This document shows positions 25,259 to 25,307 of a stretch of 25,307 bases of DNA, piece by piece. Numbering within the stretch: position 1 is the stretch's first letter; the number at the start of each line of letters is the position of its first letter. A model generated the notes under the pieces. It was not told the DNA's origin. It did no database searches and worked only from the letters and a program-made list of their open reading frames with translations. Source of the stretch: a virus. The DNA is taken from positions 1-25,307 of IMG/VR virus record IMGVR_UViG_3300023106_000027. One strand, 5' to 3'. Position numbers and translations under genes: made by a program.

Positions 25259-25307
25259 GCGGGTGACGACCGTGAGAGTTACTTCGACTGTTAATCGAGT
25301 GATGTGG
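25259..25307 (+). tRNA. 5' part of a tRNA-Asn(GUU)-like gene (cut by window edge)
   Basis: GCGGGTG (25259-25265) as 5' acceptor strand, a short D region, and anticodon stem TTCGA/TCGAG with loop CTGTTAA. The T-arm and 3' end lie outside the window. The D region shares AGAGTTACTTCG with the preceding RNA. Confidence 0.6.

Noticed and set aside
1-25307. Alternative genetic code
   Set aside because: TAA, TAG and TGA all end well-supported genes (e.g. 302, 581, 769), so the standard code applies.
1-25307. CRISPR array, insertion sequence or integrase attachment site
   Set aside because: No regularly spaced direct repeats, no transposase and no integrase gene are visible; the only terminal-repeat-like structure is the cassette at 14491-14921.

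Overview
The window is accessory and early-region DNA of a tailed bacteriophage (or integrated relative) with roughly 40% G+C and the standard genetic code (TAA, TAG and TGA all end genes). The genes are small and tightly packed, mostly with AGGAGG-type ribosome binding sites, and include phage recombination, lysis and replication functions. The host is not certain. The N-terminally anchored CHAP and transglycosylase hydrolases, the LemA-type protein and two apparently leaderless genes would suit a Gram-positive-type host (Actinobacteria) or a Saccharibacteria-like host, but this is inference.

Layout. 1-1368 (+): small membrane proteins, two unknowns and a glutaredoxin-like protein, ending at a bidirectional terminator. 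1485-7636 (-): a lysis group (CHAP hydrolase, transglycosylase-like protein, two-helix holin candidate), a nucleotidyltransferase-fold protein, a recombination operon (Gp157-like protein, RecT, YqaJ exonuclease, coiled-coil protein) and four small unknowns. 7742-12795 (+): a tRNA and structured-RNA island. 12798-14181 (-): a membrane protein and a LemA-like protein. 14261-15060: two more small structured RNAs around a one-gene cassette bounded by 26-bp inverted repeats. 15131-16349 (+): small genes, including a tandem zinc-finger paralogue pair. 16330-17360 (-): a DEDD exonuclease and an unknown. 17537-25024 (+): replication initiator-like protein, RusA, several unknowns, a second nucleotidyltransferase, a CCA-adding enzyme, an AT-hook protein, a thioredoxin-fold candidate and a dual-specificity phosphatase. 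25045 to the end: a promoter followed by tRNA-like RNAs.

The RNA island is the striking part. I fold 26 tRNA genes, almost all with encoded CCA, covering 19 amino acids (no tRNA-His and no clear initiator). Several are abnormal: class I cloverleaves with a CAA anticodon, mismatched acceptor stems, non-canonical T-loops, and two class II tRNA-like genes with 70-90 nt insertions in the anticodon arm. Between them lie independent structured RNAs: a ~440-nt RNA with three GAAA tetraloops, its own promoter and terminator; an RNA ending in a tmRNA-like tRNA domain without an mRNA-like domain; a 129-nt RNA closed by a 12-bp stem with a possible pseudoknot; and a 71-nt three-way junction carrying a T-arm.

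Putting it together: the phage carries its own decoding set and tRNA-maintenance genes (CCA-adding enzyme plus two further nucleotidyltransferase-fold proteins), as expected if it must resist tRNA damage or host shut-off. Two promoter styles recur. Protein operons use TTGACT-17-TACAAT or TATAAT. Most RNA genes use an extended TGG-TATAAT -10 followed by an A/G-rich start.
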